From Flavobacteriales bacterium (lineage in GTDB: Bacteria > Bacteroidota > Bacteroidia > Flavobacteriales > Flavobacteriaceae), in the NCBI GenBank assembly GCA_011526365.1, contig WTIO01000021.1, positions 1 through 64,000 on the forward strand: a DNA stretch of 64,000 nucleotides, read 5' to 3'. Each line of letters starts with the position of its first letter. Within the stretch, counting starts at the first letter, position 1. The notes beneath the pieces are model-generated. The model had not been told where the DNA came from and made no database searches. It worked only from the letters and a program-made list of their open reading frames with translations. The position numbers were made by a program, and so were the translations under genes. This document shows positions 62,038-64,000 of the stretch, piece by piece.

Positions 62038-62645
62038 CGTAGTTGTGTGTTAAATTGTTGTAATGCAGTAATATCTTTAAGTCCGGGTTGGAGTTCAAAT
62101 TTACTGTTTAGATCGATAGCATGCAGTGGCAGCTCCGATTTTATTAATTCTTGAAGGGCCGCAGCATCTTCTGGACCAATACCCCCACTGAGGAAAAGTG
62201 GGGTGGTGGAAGGGTAGTTGCGCAGGAGTTCCCAATTGAATTTTAATCCGTTGCCGCCTGGTGCTTTCCCTTTGGTGTCTAAAAGGAAATAATCGCAGTG
62301 TGCTTCGTAGGCCTCAAGTACTGAAAAGTCAAATGTTGGCCCCACGGCAAAGGCTTTGATAATGGTGACTCCTAAGGCTTTTAGGGCCTCACATTGTTCT
62401 GGGGCTTCTTGCCCGTGCAATTGTACCGCATCCAATTGGTGTTGTTCAACTCGTGTTTTTAGGGTTGAGGTGTTGGCATCTACAAAGACACCTACTTTTT
62501 TCACGGTTTCAGGAATAGGGGGCAATGGTTCGGTGACAAATCGCTTGGAGTGTTCCCAAAAAATAAATCCTAAGTAGTCGGGTTGTAACGCCAAAAGCGC
62601 TGCAATATTTTCAGGATCCCGCATGCCACATACTTTCCACTTCAT
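62022..62645 (-). CDS. trpF: Phosphoribosylanthranilate isomerase
   Basis: A 207-residue TrpF, the barrel enzyme that isomerises phosphoribosylanthranilate. The catalytic Cys is in KVCGMRDPENI near the N-terminus; QLHGQEAPEQCEAL, the catalytic Asp in LLDTKGKAPGGNGLKFNW, FLSGGIGPEDAAAL and AIDLNSKFELQPGLKDI complete the pattern. It overlaps trpC by four bases and trpB by 16 bases. Confidence 0.96.
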   Translation of the reverse strand: MKWKVCGMRDPENIAALLALQPDYLGFIFWEHSKRFVTEPLPPIPETVKKVGVFVDANTSTLKTRVEQHQLDAVQLHGQEAPEQCEALKALGVTIIKAFAVGPTFDFSVLEAYEAHCDYFLLDTKGKAPGGNGLKFNWELLRNYPSTTPLFLSGGIGPEDAAALQELIKSELPLHAIDLNSKFELQPGLKDITALQQFNTQLRCNTM

Positions 62646-63427
62646 GGGTTGAGCTGTTGAATGAATTCCTGAGCAGCAGCTCCAGGATGGGTTGTTTTCA
62701 TAAAATTTTCTCCAATCAAAAAGCCTTCAAAACCATAGTTTTTTAAGGCTATAATTGCTGAGGGGTCTTGTAGGCCACTTTCGGAAATTTTAAGAAAGTC
62801 AGCGGGAATTTTAGCTGCCAAATCTTTACTGGTATCTAAACTGACGTCAAAGGTTTTTAAATTTCGGTTGTTTACCCCAATAATGTCCACGGTGGGTTGT
62901 AAGCATTTTTCCAGTTCGCTTGCGTCGTGAATTTCCACCAACACCTCCAATTGGAGTCCTTTGGCATGCGCCGAAAGGGCCTTTATTTGCGTTTCGTCCA
63001 AGAGTGCAGCAATAAGCAGGACGACATCGGCACCAAAGGCTTTGGCTTCTGTAATTTGATAGGAATCAATAATAAACTCCTTCCGCAGTAGGGGCAAGCT
63101 GCTACAGGCTCGGGCCTGCACCAAATCGTCTAAGCTGCCGCCAAAATATTCATTATCAGTAAGGATAGAAGCGCCACAGGCGCCTGCTGTTGCATAGCCC
63201 GTTACCACCTCCCGCACACTCACAGACTGGTTGATGACGGCCTTTGAAGGCGAACGCCGTTTAAATTCGGCAATGATTCCCGAGGGACTGTTTTTTAGGC
63301 GCTGTACGAGGGAGTGTGGCTTGCGCTCTAGCAGCGGCGATTGTTCCCAGTAGCTTTCTGGGAATTGTGCCTTTCGCAACTTTAGCTCAGCTTTTTTTGT
63401 GGTTACTATTCGTTCTAAAATGGTCAT
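62642..63427 (-). CDS. trpC: Indole-3-glycerol phosphate synthase
   Basis: A 261-residue TrpC that ring-closes the carboxyphenylamino-deoxyribulose phosphate. The conserved start TILERIVTTKKAELKLRK, GIIAEFKRRSPSKAVIN, LLRKEFIIDSYQITEAKAFGADVVLLI, VEIHDASELE, IIGVNNRNLKTF, and SESGL and GEN(F)M segments are visible. Length is standard. It overlaps trpD and trpF by four bases each. Confidence 0.97.
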   Translation of the reverse strand: MTILERIVTTKKAELKLRKAQFPESYWEQSPLLERKPHSLVQRLKNSPSGIIAEFKRRSPSKAVINQSVSVREVVTGYATAGACGASILTDNEYFGGSLDDLVQARACSSLPLLRKEFIIDSYQITEAKAFGADVVLLIAALLDETQIKALSAHAKGLQLEVLVEIHDASELEKCLQPTVDIIGVNNRNLKTFDVSLDTSKDLAAKIPADFLKISESGLQDPSAIIALKNYGFEGFLIGENFMKTTHPGAAAQEFIQQLNP

Positions 63428-64000
63428 GCGGCACTAATTTTTTGAAGCGTTTTTAGGGTAGTTAAGGCTTTGCCGGAGTGCAGGGTGTCCCAGGCTTTTT
63501 CGAAACCTTCTTTGGGTGTCAGTTGTTCTTTGGTAGCAATGGCTAAGCCCGCATTGGCACATACCACCTGATTTTGTGCTTGGGTGCCTTTTCCTTCGAG
63601 TACGTTCATAAAAATACGTGCAGCAGCTTCCACCGAGTTGCCTCCAGCAATTGCTTCAGCAGTAAGCGGTGCGATTCCAAAATCTTCTGGAAACAGCATC
63701 CCCTCCTGCTGGTTACTAATGCGTTTGGCACCTCCAGTGAGTGCAATTTCGTCATAGCCGTCCAGCGCATGAATGATGGTGTAGTTTTTTCCACTTTCCT
63801 GATAGAGGTAGCCGTACATTCGGGCCAATTCTAAATTGAATACCCCCACCAATTGGTGCTTGGGGAAGGACGGATTTACCATGGGGCCCAACATATTGAA
63901 AAAGGTTTTTACGCCCAACTCCTTACGGATGGGGGCCACATTTTTCATGGCGGGGTGAAATAAAGGCGCGTGTAAAACGCAGATGCCAGCAGTGTCAATA
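63424..64000 (-). CDS. trpD: Anthranilate phosphoribosyltransferase, partial (5' end beyond window)
   Basis: The C-terminal ~192 residues of TrpD; the frame is open to the right edge, and the M at 63948 is internal (residues before it read AGICVLHAPLFHPA in the same frame). Marks: HPAMKNVAPIRKELGVKTFFNMLGPMVNP, GVFNLELARMYGYLYQE, HALDGYDEIALTGGAKR. It transfers phosphoribose to anthranilate. trpE and trpG would be expected upstream beyond the window. Confidence 0.95.
   Translation of the reverse strand, partial: IDTAGICVLHAPLFHPAMKNVAPIRKELGVKTFFNMLGPMVNPSFPKHQLVGVFNLELARMYGYLYQESGKNYTIIHALDGYDEIALTGGAKRISNQQEGMLFPEDFGIAPLTAEAIAGGNSVEAAARIFMNVLEGKGTQAQNQVVCANAGLAIATKEQLTPKEGFEKAWDTLHSGKALTTLKTLQKISAA

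Noticed and set aside
1-64000. tRNA, rRNA, CRISPR arrays, insertion sequences, prophage genes
   Set aside because: Gaps are short and were read through; no cloverleaf, direct-repeat array or transposase/integrase-like protein was found.

Overview
The window comes from a chromosome of the phylum Bacteroidota, most likely a marine member of the Flavobacteriaceae. The evidence is lineage-specific families (DUF3098, DUF4271, DUF4296, a type IX secretion sorting tail, a PorT-like barrel), several promoter boxes of the form TAnnTTTG close to starts, weak ribosome binding sites, and a mevalonate-type isoprenoid pathway. Nearly all of it is dense housekeeping sequence. I saw no tRNA, rRNA, CRISPR array, prophage or insertion sequence.

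Layout. 0-4.8 kb is a loose accessory stretch: two lipoproteins (NTF2-like and PHP), a ThuA protein, a Tat-exported DsrE-like protein and a di-haem TsdA-like cytochrome. 4.9-7.3 kb is a TonB-energising exbB/exbD/exbD operon closed by a strong terminator and followed by a PorT-like barrel. 8-17.8 kb is mostly minus-strand housekeeping (rpoN, asnS, an RND transporter, frr, pyrH, truB, uppP, ftsX). It is interrupted at 14.8-15.2 kb by a deletion scar joining the front of nadA to the tail of nadC. 17.9-29 kb holds leuS, a SemiSWEET, a Zn peptidase, lrp, hemD, a polyprenol-P-mannose synthase, dihydroorotase and tyrS. 29-36 kb holds a LuxE-like acyl-protein synthetase, a tiny T9SS-tail protein, a two-component pair, trmB, an alkyltransferase-like protein, and an Fe-S/ferredoxin group (mrp, nfu, FNR, ferredoxin).

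36.2-42.4 kb is a translationally coupled maltodextrin operon (beta-phosphoglucomutase, GH65 phosphorylase, two GH13 amylases) without the SusC/SusD and transporter genes that usually accompany it. It is followed by a glycerophosphodiesterase and by a small membrane-protein gene interrupted by one in-frame TGA. 44.2-47.8 kb carries mevalonate-pathway genes, a UbiA prenyltransferase for ether-lipid-type chemistry and a pseudouridine synthase-like protein that lacks the catalytic aspartate.

47.8-60.1 kb is the most interesting region. It is an arsenosugar-type cluster: arsM-type methyltransferase, purine nucleoside phosphorylase, TIGR04282 and TIGR04283 transferases, a DUF547 protein, an AhpD-like protein and the radical SAM protein ArsS. 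Directly beside it lies a tightly coupled five-gene operon of an FAD oxidoreductase, a membrane polyferredoxin and three membrane-linked glycosyltransferases. Together they read as a candidate pathway from arsenite to a glycosylated, possibly membrane-bound arsenic compound. The window ends in a minus-strand tryptophan operon (trpD partial, trpC, trpF, trpB, trpA). All calls come from reading the sequence and from remembered family features; no database search was run.
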